Notes: generated from the sequence alone by a model not told the origin. A stretch of 64,000 nucleotides of DNA from Euglena gracilis (GCA_039621445.1 CP154956.1:13350292-13414291); one strand, 5' to 3'. Counted from the first letter of the stretch, positions 1 to 11,474 are shown. Program-made: numbers and translations.

Positions 1-420
1 ATGTGTCTTTTCTCGAAATGTTTTCGAAAAATCGTTGTTTTGACTGATTTTTGGACCCCGGCGAAATGGCAGAGTCGGAAGAGGGGGGGGGGGGTGGGTG
101 GGCCAATCCTATCCAGTTTGGACCCCTTCGCGGCTGAATAACTCGGGTCTGGTGGGGAGTTGGGGATTAAACAGAGGTGATTCGGAAACTAGAAATCCAG
201 TCGCTGGCGACTGAAATAAAAATTATGGGAACCGGGTCGGGGTCATGGTGATAATCTGTGGTTTTCACGCTCTCCCCAGGGGCGGGAGGGGGGAGGGCGG
301 GGGGTGTCAACCCCCCCCCCCCTTTTCCCCGGTGTTCAGGTTCAACCTCTTACCCACAAAGGGATAAGAGCATCGACCCCCCCCCTCGGGGTCTGACTTT
401 GGCGGCCGAGTTAATCCGCC
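1..420. repeat. Dispersed repeat, inverted copy of 6085-6430
   Basis: The stretch from about 100 to 240 (gaataactcgggtctgg, aaactagaaatccagtcgct, gataatctgtgg) matches the reverse complement of 6180-6340. The motif tcttacccacaaagggataa near 350 matches 6090-6115 inverted. Poly-C and poly-G runs sit at equivalent places. It is cut by the window edge, so its own ends cannot be defined. No coding signal seen. Confidence 0.7.
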
Positions 421-719
421 TCTCCTAACTTTGGGCCGCCGACCTGTATTTTGACCTGAAAATGAAGGTAAAAAATACAACAATGTCTGGCAATAAATTA
501 CGGGGAAAAATAATTTTCTGCATCATCTGCCTTCCAAAAAATGCTAAATCTCATAAGAAAGTACAATAAATGACCCACCCCAAAGGGGGGTTTCAGGTGA
601 CTTTTTGGCCCTATGGGGCTTCGAAAAATTTCCAAAGTTTTGGGGAGCTATTACCTCCCCCCCCCAAATAATGCCCCCCCTTGGGCTTGGACTTTGGGCG
701 AAAGGGGTCTTTCCGTGAG

Positions 720-900
720 TGTGTATATTGATCTATGTAGAATCATTATCATTATCATTATTATTATCAGTGTATTGTATTGTATATTGTATTGTATTAT
801 ATTATATATTATTGTATTATCATATATTATTATTATTATATATATATATATATATATTATTATTATTATTATTATTATTGTTATATTTATCTGTATACAT
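720..900. repeat. AT-rich microsatellite (TAT/ATT/TATTG)
   Basis: Runs of tta, tattg, and (ta)n fill this interval. Open frames over it encode only I/Y/L low-complexity peptide and are artefacts. Confidence 0.9.
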
Positions 901-969
901 TTAAAACACCAGCCCTGCAAAGTGTTGCCAAACGCTGGGGGCGGGGTCACTTCCACAACGGCGCCCTAG

Positions 970-1190
970 CCCAATCTGCTGCAGGACCCCAGCCCCCGCT
1001 CTGCCTCGGGGATCGTCTCCCTCCGGGCGCCCGGCCATCGGGTGCGGCTGCTGGCAAGCAGGCCGGGGCTCCTTGGCAGCGTGCTCCACCCCGATGTGCT
1101 CCCCGTATCGCAGAGGTTGCCCTCTGTGTCATGTTCTGGGCGGCCCGCCGCGACAGATCGAAACAGGAGAGCACCACCCGGCCGAATGGC
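970..1190 (+). CDS. Putative exon, unidentified helical protein
   Basis: A GC-rich island in AT/poly-C surroundings. A possible acceptor (gccctag) precedes 970 and a consensus donor gtgagt starts at 1191. The frame beginning CCC AAT CTG CTG CAG is open throughout and gives a leucine-rich stretch with HRVRLLASRPGLLGSVLHPD, reminiscent of a HEAT/armadillo helix. The other two + frames are also open, so the frame choice rests on composition and the splice sites. It is the first candidate exon in the window; the gene start is not visible. No family assignment is possible. Confidence 0.4.
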
Positions 1191-1650
1191 GTGAGTGCCC
1201 TCAAAGGTGGGGGGCGGGCGGCCAAACACACCCGTGGTGTCGGACAAAAAAGCGCTTGCTTTCGAGTGACATTTGCCCAATTTGCCCAATTTGCCCAATT
1301 TTAACCCTGTCTGGATCCACGACCGACCTGGGTCCAAATCCACTATTTTTTTTCTTCGAAAATCCACCCACGTACGACGCCCCGGGGTTAACCCGCCCAC
1401 CCAAATCCCACCCAAATGCAGCCAAAAAGGGTTTTTATTTCCAGCCACCCTTCACCTGGGCCCCCCCCCCCCCCCGGGGGGGGGATCGGCAGCCCCAACT
1501 GACCCACCCACTGTCGAAAACCCACTCTCTCTGGGGGGGTCACACAGGTGTTAAGCGAATCTATGTTCGACAATCTACGTTCTATCCTCTATGTTACCAT
1601 TATGAGGCCCTTGTTCCCCCCCACTGGCGTGACTCCGCACGTGGCCAAAT

Positions 1651-1953
1651 CAGGCCGTATTTTAGTCAGGTGCCAACCCCACCCCGGGGGGGAGGGGCGC
1701 CTGCCTGGGCAGGCACTCCAAGGCACTCCCGATCCGACCCCCCCCGGGGGGGTAGGGCACATGGCCAAAAGTGCCCTAGCACAGACCCCGGCGCCTCTGG
1801 CGCCAGGGAGCCAAAATGGCTATTTTCGAAGGAATGTGCCTGGGCACAGGCACAAATCCGGCCGACATCCCACCCCCCCCCCCCCCAGGGGGGTAGTGCC
1901 TGCCTAGGCACTCCGGACCCCCCCCCCCCCGGGGTTGGTAAAAAAACAGCCTG
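1651..1953. mobile_element. hAT-like MITE, family A copy 1 (303 bp)
   Basis: Left end CAGGCCGTATTTTAGTC and right end GGTAAAAAAACAGCCTG are imperfect inverted repeats. Flanking 8-mers are GGCCAAAT (1643-1650) and GGCCAGAT (1954-1961), 7/8 identical, consistent with an 8-bp target duplication. The interior has paired C/G runs and a GC hairpin near 1790. No coding capacity. Confidence 0.75.
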
Positions 1954-2033
1954 GGCCAGATAACACCAGGTGTGACTGGGTGTGACTTGGCACGTGACCG
2001 GGCGTGACCAGTCGTCCCCCCCCCCCCCCAAAG

Positions 2034-2195
2034 CCCGGCCCTGGCCACGGCCCTCGCGGTGCTCGCCGCCCACCTCCACCGCCTCGCGGCCCGCGAGGGC
2101 GGCGGGGCGGCGGGCCGGGCGGCCTGGGCGGCCGACCTGGCCCGGGTTGACCCGGCGCTGCTCGAGGCGCTGCTGGGGCTCCCCGCGAACCGGCG
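2034..2195 (+). CDS. Exon, Ala/Leu-rich helical protein of unknown family
   Basis: Acceptor after a long C tract (cccaaag, AG at 2032-2033) and donor gtaacc at 2196. The frame is C CCG GCC CTG GCC, strongly GC3-biased, and encodes ALATALAVLAAHLHRLAARE followed by a glycine patch and WAADLARVDPALLEALLGLP. Alternating Leu/Ala with few polar residues suggests amphipathic helices. Codon composition is far above the surrounding sequence, so I treat this as a genuine internal exon. It starts in phase 1 and ends with two bases of a split codon. I do not recognise the protein. Confidence 0.65.
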
Positions 2196-2318
2196 GTAAC
2201 CGCCGGTGACTGCCGCCCGGGGCCGGGGTGGGAGTGCCGGGCCAGTGTGCCCCGAGGCTCCACATATGGCGTGCATTGGTCTATGCGCCCTTCGCCACCC
2301 ACTCGTATGCGTGCACAT

Positions 2319-2544
<226 letters not shown>

Positions 2545-2599
2545 CCACACGCACGCACGCACGCACGCACACATGCACTTCCACGCCACTCACACACAC

Positions 2600-3400
2600 A
2601 GTACATCTTTCTGTCCGTTCCTTGTCCTCATTCTCCAATTGCATCAATGGGTTCATTAGTTTTTATCAATTTCTGCTGACGGTCCTGGGAGCAGGCTACC
2701 ACTAAAAATGATGAAACTAGGGACAGGCAAGCTTTCTACGGTAAGCCATCTCAGGCAATATGTTTGAAAGCATCGTGGAAGTCTGGGAATGACTTGCAAA
2801 AGCTTTCCAATGTTTGCGGAGTTGTCCAAGAAACCAACGAATTTTTTCTTTTTCGTATTTTTTTAAAGTTCCTTTTCATTTCTCACTCCATGTCCATGTC
2901 GAAGTCTCTTTACCTTCATTTCTGCCGGCACACATCCCCTCCGCCAATCCCCCATCTCTCTGCCCGGCCCTGCCACATCAAAATCAATCGCCAAACCGAA
3001 CCCCTGACCCACACCTCTCCTCCCTGCCTAACTGACCCGGACCGTGGGAAGTCGGCCTGATGGAAGTTGATGGGGTGATGGGGCTGACTGGCTGGGGCCA
3101 GTGTTACAACACACGTCTCTGTGCTCCCTGGATCGCTGTAAGGCTGGTCCTCTCCTTTGTCGGTTCTCCCTTCGAACCAGGGTTGGCTCAAAAAGGTGTC
3201 GCAAAATCTGACATTCAAACGGAAAATTTATTCAGAAATAAGCCGCGTCCGTTTACGCGCTGGTTCTGCTGGGTTGCCTTGGCACTGCGGTGTGCAGCGC
3301 CACCTGGGGGGGAAGTGATTGAGGCAAGTCACGACAGTTCCAGTGGCAGTGCAGCGAATTGAAGTGGCGGTGACAGTGGCAGCGCTTTGGGGTTGAGAGC
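2600..3400. other. No recognisable feature
   Basis: Mixed-composition sequence with frequent stops in all frames, no terminal repeats found, and no island of coding-like codon use. Presumed intron or intergenic. Confidence 0.5.
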
Positions 3401-3407
3401 AAAAAGG

Positions 3408-3582
3408 ACTGGCGGTGCAGTGGCGGTGCAATGGCGGTGCAGTGGCGGTGCAGTGGTGGTGCAGTGGCGGTGCAGTGGCGGTGCAGTGGCAGTGCAGTGG
3501 CGGTGCAGTGGCGGTGCAGTGGCGGTGCAGTGGCGGTGCAGTGGCGGTGCAGTGGCGGTGCAGTGGCGGTGCAGTGGGGCCC
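3408..3582. repeat. 12-bp minisatellite (GCAGTGGCGGTG)n
   Basis: About fourteen copies of a 12-bp unit based on gcagtggcggtg, with a few ggtggt/gcagtggcagtg variants. Because 12 is divisible by three, all frames read as repetitive peptide, which explains the long open frames on both strands. Confidence 0.95.
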
Positions 3583-3779
3583 TTAGCGACGAACTTGCCT
3601 CACCTCCCGCGGAGAATGGGGGCTCAACGGCGGGGTGGCTCAACGGCCGATGGTCAGTGATTGACAGCGCCCGCGTCGGATGCAGGGCGGTCCATAGGGA
3701 CCAGGGTTTTCCCTTGTAAGGACTCGAGGACCGTCTTGAGGCCGACGGCCAACCCGAGCATCGAACAGGTCGAAAATTA

Positions 3780-3995
3780 GCATGTTGCTTTTTTTTTTGT
3801 GACGTTTTTGGGTGGATGATTGTTGGTCCAGGGATGCCAGAAATCCCCCCCCCCCCCCCCCCGAAGTTGACCCGTTTTCGCCAAAATACGGCTGTTTCCC
3901 CCGCCATTTTCCCCATGTGGGTTTTTCATTGAATGTGCTGGGACAGTGTTTTTTTATTTGTTGTATTTGCTTTCCCTGCCCTTTTCAGGCTGGGT
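3780..3995. repeat. Dispersed repeat family L, copy 1
   Basis: Shared landmarks are ggtccagggatgccagaaat, gccaaaatacggc, and attgaatgtgctggg. The same order of landmarks occurs at 20480-20690, in part at 20930-21110, at 37430-37630, and weakly at 49940-50110. Copies are diverged, so the family is old. No coding potential is conserved. Confidence 0.65.
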
Positions 3996-4586
3996 CGCCG
4001 GGACTCCCCGCGGGCCGGCCGCTCTCACTGCCTGGCTGTCCCTCACAGGCTGCCTTCGGCCCCCTGGGGTGTGAGGCCCCAACTCCAGGCCGGGGTGGAA
4101 CGCGGAGGTGCCCGCCCGGCGTGCTTGGTGCCCCCCCCCCCCCAGAAGCTGTTGCGGTGTTTCTTACGCCGGAGGGGACCCGGGGGGGGGGGGCACCAGC
4201 CAGCCAGCACCTTTTCCAGCCAGCAGCCCCCAGCCGGGCTGCCGACCCCTCCTGTTCCGGGGTCCGTGTCAGCTGGCGTGTCATGCTGGACGGACAGGCG
4301 AATCCACCGCCAGGGAAGTTTTCAAATCGGTGTTTTGCCGTTCGGGGAGGGATGGTCCTCCGATGGGCTGATAATAAAGTCGGCCAGAAGCCTTCCAAAT
4401 TGAGCCGCTGAGACCTCTTCTGTCCAGGAATACATGAAAATCGAAGTTTTGGAGTGAACGGCAAAGGAAAGAAAGCAACCGCAATTTTTTTTTCATTTGT
4501 CATGATGATCAATTCAATGCGCTTCATTTCAGTGTGCCGACCCTGATTTTTTTTTTGAAGGCTTGTGCTCGTTGACTTGTCAGATG
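3996..4586. other. Intronic/intergenic sequence with decayed family-E element
   Basis: From about 4150 the sequence cggtgtttcttacgccggag followed by ggggaccc and ccagccagcacctttt resembles the left part of family-E elements elsewhere (15220, 41194). No matching right end or target duplication was found. The rest shows no feature. Confidence 0.35.
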
Positions 4587-4684
4587 CAGGCTGAATTTTA
4601 AGGGGACCCTCCTCCGGGTGCCTGCCTGCAGGCACTCCAGGGCACTCCAAACCCCCCCTCCAGGGATTGGTCAACTTCAGCCCG
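4587..4684. mobile_element. hAT-like MITE, family A copy 2 (98 bp)
   Basis: Left end CAGGCTGAATTTTAAGG, right end GGTCAACTTCAGCCCG. Flanks GTCAGATG (4579-4586) and GTCAGGTG (4685-4692) agree at 7/8. This is among the shortest members and retains only the ends plus a gcctgcctgcaggcactcc core shared with other family-A copies. Confidence 0.7.
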
Positions 4685-4689
4685 GTCAG

Positions 4690-5049
4690 GTGACCTTTGA
4701 GTCGTGTCAACGCGGTGCAATACTGTCCTTGTGGTGATGGTTTGACTTAAGAGCAGGTGGGGTCTCTCAATGCTGATTTAGGGCCCACAGTTGGCAAAAA
4801 AGTTGGCAAAAAAATAGCTGGAAAAAATAAGAGAAATAAGGTCAAATTTATTGTGAACCTTCCTACCCGTTGCTCAGGACACCTGCAGAGGGGGTTCAGA
4901 ACTCTTTTGGTGGAGAGAGCTGGTGCACACTGATTGTGCTGCTCTGTTTTCCCACCCACTCATCTTCTGTTGCGGGCCAAAGGATAACACAATAACAGCA
5001 TCACAACAAAACAATAATGAAAAAATAAATTGTTAACGCATATGAACGA
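4690..5049. other. No recognisable feature
   Basis: AT-rich, stop-dense sequence immediately upstream of the GC-rich exon at 5050. Presumed intron. Confidence 0.4.
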
Positions 5050-5559
5050 TGGCTCGAGTTCGCCAACACACCCGGCAACGGCACGCCGGCGCCCCCAATG
5101 CGTATCGGCACCTCCGGCAATTCTTTCCTCCCTTCTGCCTCCCCGGCTCTGTGCCTCGCCCACCTATGTGCCCCCGCGAGGTGTCCAGGCCATACCATTG
5201 CTAAGTGAGGGCTTCCCCACCCTGGGATGGATCACTGACCATTTCCATCCTTTGGGACGGACAGGTTTTTTTGGCTGCTGGGGGCATGGTTTTTGGGGGG
5301 GGGGGTCGGCCAGAGGAAATCGAGGTGGCCTGCCCGCCACCGAAGGCAGCATTTCTTTTGAAAAATGGATCCCGGACATTTTGGCCAGAGTGGCTCGACC
5401 GACCAACCCCCAAAAGGGGGGAGGGAGTTGGGGGTGGCAGTCTGGGATTGGAAGTGACTGACTTGAAATGGAAAGTGTCCCGGAAGGGGTGTTGAAGGCA
5501 GTGGTATGGTCCAGACCCGCCCCAGCCCTCCTGGTCCATATCCCCAACCCTGCTGGCTG
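5050..5559 (+). CDS. Exon interrupted by MITE C1, unidentified protein
   Basis: GC-rich sequence at about 5050-5187 and 5514-5559, with a consensus donor gtgagc at 5560. If element 5191-5508 and one copy of its 8-bp flank are removed, the two parts join into one open frame in which CCCCGCGAG GTG TCC A is followed by GA CCC GCC CCA, giving EVSRPAPALLVHIPNPAGW. All three frames are open across the upstream part, so the 5' limit and frame are uncertain. A possible GT-AG acceptor is the gcgag just before GTGTCC (5182). No family recognised. Confidence 0.45.
5191..5508. mobile_element. hAT-like MITE, family C copy 1 (318 bp)
   Basis: Left end CATACCATTGCTAAG, right end GAAGGCAGTGGTATG: inverted repeats with ends CAT...ATG. 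Flanks GTCCAGGC (5183-5190) and GTCCAGAC (5509-5516), 7/8 identical. Family C has a second copy inside the armadillo gene at 30553-30866, of nearly identical length (314 bp) but very different interior, so the ends are what is conserved. Confidence 0.75.
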
Positions 5560-5598
5560 GTGAGCCGCCAGAGAGTATATAAACGGGGCTATCCTATC

Positions 5599-5960
5599 GT
5601 ATCCCCTGGCCGGGAGGGCGGCCTCGGATGGGCTCGCTTTCCCTTTGCCAGGCTTACTAAGGACACAGGGGTTGCCCTGGATCGCAGAAACCCAAACCTG
5701 GGGTTCTCAATCCACCAAAACTGTGGTTGAAAGCACTCTATAATTTCAAGAGTTCTTTGAATCAGGGCATCAGCTTTTTCAAAATCCCTTGACCTCTGAA
5801 CCTTAGCATTGGAGTAGTCTTCACAGGGGATGTTGTTGATGAGGTTTATGGCCCCTGGAACACTTGCATACACAAAGACAGATCGGTAGTCAAGGATGAG
5901 GTTATTTTTTTTTGCCGGGGGGGCCAGGGGGGGGCGGGAGCCCCCCCCCCCCCCCCCCTG
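5599..5960 (-). pseudogene. C5 cytosine DNA methyltransferase-like fragment
   Basis: Read on the minus strand the frame contains IPCEDYSNAKVQRSRDFEKA, then ALIQRTLEIIECFQPQFWWI and IENPRFGFLRSR. This matches, from memory, the C5-methyltransferase-like segment PCxxYSxAK...RDxxxAD..VxRTLEIIxxFxPxxWxIENPxxGxL found in phage, plasmid and retroelement methylases. The usual PPC that precedes it is altered (IPC after VPGAINLINN). Codons are AT-richer than the exons around it, suggesting a transposon or acquired gene rather than the host gene. Only about 90 residues are present, with no start or C-terminal target-recognition region, so I call it a remnant. It could also be one exon of a longer minus-strand gene. 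Confidence 0.6.
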
Positions 5961-6019
5961 GCACTCGAACAGTTGCATACGTCCCGCGATTTGACCACAA
6001 AAGGGTCCAGGAGGCCAAA

Positions 6020-6134
6020 AAAAAAACGTTTCCGGGCAAAAAAAATTTTGGGGTATGGGGGGGTATGGGGGGGTATGGGGGGGTCGCTGAGCTCTTATCC
6101 CTTTATGGGTAAGAGCGAAGCTTACCCCTGGGGG

Positions 6135-6173
<39 letters not shown>

Positions 6174-6430
6174 GGGGCCACCTCGGGAACCGGCGGATTA
6201 TCACCATGATCCCGGCCCCGTTCCCGAAATTTTTTTTTTCAGTCACGAGCGACTGGATTCCTAGTTTCCGAATCACCTGGGTTTGACCCCCAACTCCCCG
6301 CCAGGCCCGAGTTATTCACGCGCGAAGGGGTCCAAACTGGGTAGGATTCGCCAACCCCCCCTGGATAAGCCCCCCCCCCTTTGGACGGCCAAAAAATGTC
6401 AATTTTCAAAATATCTCCAAAATGAAGCCA
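6020..6430. repeat. GGGTATG run plus inverted copy of window start
   Basis: 6050-6085 is ggggtatgggg repeated. 6090-6420 is the reverse-complement counterpart of 1-420 (tcttatccctttatgggtaa; gactggattcctagtttccg). A roughly 45-base poly-C tract lies at 6135-6172. The following 6440-6830 contains diverged leader sequence of the satellite array. Confidence 0.65.
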
Positions 6431-6829
6431 AACCAAAGGAAATGTCCGGAGACCTAATTTGAAGCCCTTGGAACGCCCTATCTACCGGTATTTTGATTTC
6501 CCCGCAACTCCCCGCCTAGCCCGAGATACGGCCGTTTTCGGCGCAGACGGCCGTTTTGTACACTTTTCCCTCTGTTCGACTTAGCCGTTTTCGGGGGGTG
6601 GGGGGTCAAAAAATCGATGTTTTCAAAATTTCTCGAAAATGATGCAAAATCAAAGGAAATGTCCAGAGACCTAAATTGAAGCCCTTGGAACGCTCTATGT
6701 ACTGTGATTTTGGTTTCCCCGCAACTCACCGCCCAGCCCGAGATACGGCCGTTTTTTGGCCAATTTGGGCCATTTCAAGCCATTTTGTACACTTTTCCCT
6801 CTGTTCGACTTGGCCATTTTCGGCCAAAA

Positions 6830-9800
6830 AGTCGAAAAAAATCGAAAAAAATTTTTTTGCCCGAAACGATGTTTTTTGGCCTCCCGGACCCGGAAAAACC
6901 GTTTTCGAGCCGAAAACGAGCGTTTTTCGACCCGCCGGGGCCCCGTTTTGGGCCGCCGACCCATTGACTTTGGGTCAAAACCGGGTCGAAAAAGTCGAAA
7001 AAAAATCGAAAAAAATTTTTTTGCCCGAAACGATGCTTTTTGGCCTCCCGGACCCGGGGAAAAAAAAACTGTTTTTTTTCGAGCCGAAAACGAGCGTTTT
7101 TCGACCCGCCGGCGCCCCGTTTTGGGCCGCCGACCCATTGACTTTGGGTCAAAACCGGGTCGAAAAAGTCGAAAAAAATCGAAAAAATTTTTTTTGCCAA
7201 ACGATGTTTTTTGGCCTCCCGGACCCGGAAAAACTGTTTTTGAGCCGAAAACGAGCGTTTTTTTCGACCCGCCCGCGCCCCGTTTTTGGCCGCCGACCCA
7301 TTGACTTTAGGTTAAAACCGGGTCGAAAAAGTCGAAAAAAATCCAAAAAAATGTTTTTCACCCAAAACGATGTTTTTTGGCCTCCCGGACCCGGAAAAAA
7401 AACTGTTTTTGAGCCGAAAACGAGCGTTTTTCGACCCGCCAGCGCCCGTTTTGGGCCGCCGAACTATTGACTTTGGGTCAAAACCGGGTCGAAAAAGTCG
7501 AAAAAGTAGAAAAAAATCGAAAAAAATAGAAAAAATTTTTTTGCCCTAAACGATGTTTTTTGGCCTCCCGGACCCGGAAAAACTGTTTTTGAGCCGAAAA
7601 CGAGCGTTTTTCGACCCGCCAGCGCCCCGTTTTGGGCCGCCGACCCATTGACTTTGGGTCAAAACCGGGTCGAAAAAGTCGAAAAAAATCGAAAAAAATT
7701 TTTTTGCCCGAAACGATGTTTTTGGCCCTCCCGGACCCGGGAAACTGTTTTTGAGCCGAAAACGAGCGTTTTTCGACCCGCCAGCGCCCCGTTTTGGGCC
7801 GCCGACCCATTGACTTTGGGTCAAAACCGGGTCAAAAAAGTCGAAAAAAATCGAAAAAAATTTTTTTTTGCCAGAAACGATGTTTTTTTGCCTCCCGGGA
7901 GACCCGGAAAAACAGTTTTTGAGCCGAAAAAAAGCGTTTTTTCCACCCCCCAGCGCCCCGTTTTGGGCCGCCGACCCATTGACTTTGGGTCAAAACCGGG
8001 TCGAAAAAGTCGAAAAAAAATCGAAAAATTTTTTTTTGCCCGAAACGATGTTTTTTGGCCTCCCGGACCCGGAAAAACTGTTTTTGAGCCGAAAACGAGC
8101 GTTTTTCGACCCGCCAGCGCCCCGTTTTGGGCCGCCGACCCATTGACTTTGGGTCAAAACCGGGTCGAAAAAGTCGAAAAAAATCGAAAAAAAATTTTTT
8201 TTGCCCGAAACGATGTTTTTTGGCCTCCCGGACAAAAAAAAACTGTTTTTTGAGCCGAAAACGAGCGTTTTTCGACCCGCCAGCGCCCCGTTTTTGGGCC
8301 GCCAACCCATTGACTTTGGGTCAAAACCGGGTCGAAAAAGTCGAAAAAAATCGAAAAAAATTTTTGCCCGAAACGATGTTTTTTGGCCTCCCGGACCCGG
8401 AAAAACTGTTTTTGAGCCGAAAACGAGCGTTTTTCGACCCGCCAGCGCCCCGTTTTGGGCGCCCGACCCATTGACTTTGGGTCAAAACCGGGTCGAAAAA
8501 GTCGAAAAAAATCGAAAAAAGTTTTTTTTTTGCCCGAAACGATGTTTTTGGCCTCCCGGACCCGGAAAAACTGTTTTTGAGCCGAAAACGAGCGTTTTTC
8601 GACCCGCCAGCGCCCCGTTTGGGGCCGCCGACCCATTGAATTTGGGTTCAAAACCGGTGTTCGAAAAGTCGAAAACAATCGAAAAATTTTTTGTGCCCCA
8701 ACGTGTTTTTGGGCCTCCCGGCCGGAAAGAAACAAAAAACAAAAACAAAAGAAAAAAAACAAAAAAAAAAAAAAAAAAAAAAGGAAAAAACTGTTTTTGA
8801 GCCGAAAACGAGCGTTTTTCGACCCGCCAGCGCCCCGTTTTGGGGCCGCCGACCCATTGACTTTGGGTCAAAAACCGGGTCGAAAAAAGTCAAAAAAAAT
8901 CGAAATTTTTTGCCCGAAACGATGTTTTTTTTTTTGGCCTCCCGGACCCGGAAAAAAAAAAAAACTGTTTTTGAGCCGAAAACGAGCGTTTTCGACCCAC
9001 CAGCGCCCCGTTTTGGGCCGCCGAGCCATGTGACTTTGGGTCAAAACCGGGTCGAAAAAGTCGAAAAAAATCGAAAAAATTTTTTTGCCCCGAAAACGAT
9101 GTTTTTGGCCTCCCGGACCCAGCCCGGAAAGATACGAGCCGTTTTTTTGCCCGAAACCCACAGCGTTTTCCCCGCCAGACGCCCCGTTTTGGGGCCGCCG
9201 ACCCATGACTTTGGGTCAAAAAAACCGGGGTCCAAAAACCGGGTCGAAAAATTCGAAAAAAATCGAAAAAATTTTTTTGGCCGAAAACGTTTTTTTTTGG
9301 CCTCCCGGATCCGGAAAAAAAAAAAAAGGAAAAAAAAAAGAAAAAAAAACAAAAAAAAAAAGGAAAAAAAAAAAAAAAAAAAATGTTTTTGAGCCAAAAA
9401 CGAGTGTTTTTTTCGACCCGCCAGCGCGCCCGTTTTGGGCCGCCGACCCATTGACTTTGGGTCAAAACCGGGTTTCGAAAAGTCGAAAAAAAAAAATCGA
9501 AAAATTTTTTTTTTGCCGACGAAACGATGTTTTTTTTTTTTGGCCTCCCGGACCCGGAAGAAACTGTTTTTGAGCCGAAAACGAGCGTTTTCGACCCGCA
9601 GCGCCGTTTTGGGCGCCGCCTTCGACTTTTGGGTCAAAACCGGGTCGAAAAAGTCGAAAAAAATCGAAAAAAATTTTTTTTTTGCCCGAAACGATGTTTT
9701 TTGGCCTCCCGGACCGGAAAAAAACTGTTTTTGTCTGAATGTAATGAGCCGAAACCTAGCGTTTTTTTTCGACCCCCAGCGCCCCCCTCCCCGTTTTGGG

Positions 9801-10795
9801 CCGCCGACCCATTGACTTTGGTCAAAACCGGGTCGAAAAAGTCGAAAAAAATCGAAAAAATTTTTTTTGCCCGAAACGATGTTTTTTGGCCTCCCGGACC
9901 CGGAAAAACTGTTTTTGAGCCGAAAACGAGCGTTTTTCGACCCGCCAGCGCCCCGTTTTGGGCCGCCGACCCATTGACTTTGGGTCAAAACCGGGTCGAA
10001 AAAGTCGAAAAAAATCGAACAAGTGTTTTTTTTTGTTTTTTTTTTTGTCCCGAAACGATGTTTTTTGGCCTCCCGGACCCGGAAAAACTGTTTTTGAGCC
10101 GAAAACGAGCGTTTTTCGACCCGCCAGCGCCCCGTTTTGGGCCGCCGACCCATTGACTTTGGGTCAAAACCGGGTCGAAAAAGTCGAAAAAAATCGAAAA
10201 AAAATTTTTTTGCCCGAAACGATGTTTTTTGGCCTCCCGGACCCGGAAAAACTGTTTTTGAGCCGAAAACGAGCGTTTTTCGACCCGCCAGCGCCCCGTT
10301 TTGGGCCGCCGACCCATTGACTTTGGGTCAAAACCGGGTCGAAAAAGTCAAAAAAATCCGAAAAAAATTTTTTTGCCCGAAACGATGTTTTTTGGCCTCC
10401 CGGACCCGGAAAAACTGTTTTTGAGCCGAAAACGAGCGTTTTTCGACCCGCCAGCGCCCCGTTTTGGGCCGCCGACCCATTGACTTTGGGTCAAAACCGG
10501 GTCGAAAAAGTCGAAAAAATCGAAAAATTTTTTTTTGCCCGAAACTATGTTTTTTTGGCCTCCGGACCCCTGAAAACAATTTTTGAGCCGAAAACGAGCG
10601 TTTTTCGACCCGCCAGCGCCCCGTTTTGGACCGCCGACCCATTGACTTTGGGTCAAAACCGGGTCGAAAAAGTCGAAAAAAATCGAAAATTTTTTTTGCC
10701 CGAAACGATGTTCTTGGGCCTCCCGGACCCAGAGAAACTGTTTTTGAGCCGAATACGAGCGTTTTTCGACCCACAGGCGCCCTGTTTCTGGCACA
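6830..10795. repeat. Satellite array, about 22 copies of a ~165-bp unit
   Basis: The landmark ctttgggtcaaaaccgggtc recurs at about 165-bp spacing from about 6966 to 10650. Each unit carries gaaaaagtcgaaaaaaatcg, a gcccgaaacgatgttttttg segment, cctcccggacccgg, gagccgaaaacgagcg, and cgccccgttttgggccgccg. Copies in 8650-9630 are eroded by poly-A expansions and indels, while 9830-10500 copies are nearly identical. Reading frames of K/F/R-rich peptide on both strands come from the repeat and are not genes. The sequence before the array (6440-6830) holds two diverged half units. Confidence 0.95.
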
Positions 10796-10904
10796 AAACC
10801 CATGGATGTCAGGCAAAAGAGCTCCATGGAGTGCGCCGGTATGTATGGAGGGGTCAATGAAGGGGTGGGTGCGCGCTTATTAAGAGCTCAGCACTATTCA
10901 AAAC

Positions 10905-10982
10905 CTGGTATGGGGTGTGGGGTATGGGGGGGTATGGGGGGGTATGGGGGGGGTATGGGGGGTATGGGGGGGTATGGGGGCC
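10905..10982. repeat. (GGTATGGGG)n tract
   Basis: Eight or so copies of ggtatgggg with variable G runs, like the tract at 6050. It brackets the satellite array on the other side. The unit differs from known telomere repeats and is internal. Confidence 0.85.
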
Positions 10983-11292
10983 CCACTTTGTGCCATGACT
11001 CTTCTGGAAAGTATTATATCTCGTGGTTATTTTGTTGTTCACCTTGATGGCAGCAGCAGACTTCTTCCGAAGTCTGTGAAGCATGCCAGTGTGCTCCAGT
11101 CATACAGATGTCCAGGACCGCAATTTCTTTCCTGCTGTTTAGGCCCCCAGGCCCCCAGGCCTCCAGGGAAATTGTCGCGCCCAAATCGTCAGGGTAACTA
11201 AGTAGCCCAAAGACCAAAAGCGACGGCAGTGGTCAGAAAACCTCGCAAGGGGTACATGCATCAACCAGCCAGACACACCGATCAGGCACCTA

Positions 11293-11353
11293 CGGCCGAC
11301 CAGGGCCGACCAGGGCCAACCAGGGCCGACCAGGGCCGACCAGGGCCGACTTG
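11293..11353. promoter_or_regulatory. Left subterminal repeats of hAT element
   Basis: Five tandem copies of an approximately 10-bp unit (ccgaccaggg / ccaaccaggg) directly inside the left terminal repeat. hAT transposases are known to bind short subterminal repeats, so these are candidate transposase-binding sites. This is an inference from position and repetition. Confidence 0.55.
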
Positions 11354-11474
11354 CATGTGGTTGGCTGACCGAAGGGGGGATGAAGGAATTCAGCAGCTTT
11401 CCCTCTGAACCACCCAGACAAGACACTTGATGCACTTTGCAAGACACTTGATCACTTTTGTTTGTCTTTGCCCT

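Noticed and set aside
6676-10860. Many K/F/R-rich open frames on both strands
   Set aside because: They are translations of the ~165-bp satellite; frames shift with unit-length variation and no codon bias is seen.
10905-10982. GGTATGGGG tract as a telomere
   Set aside because: Internal, short, irregular G runs, and flanked by unique sequence on both sides.
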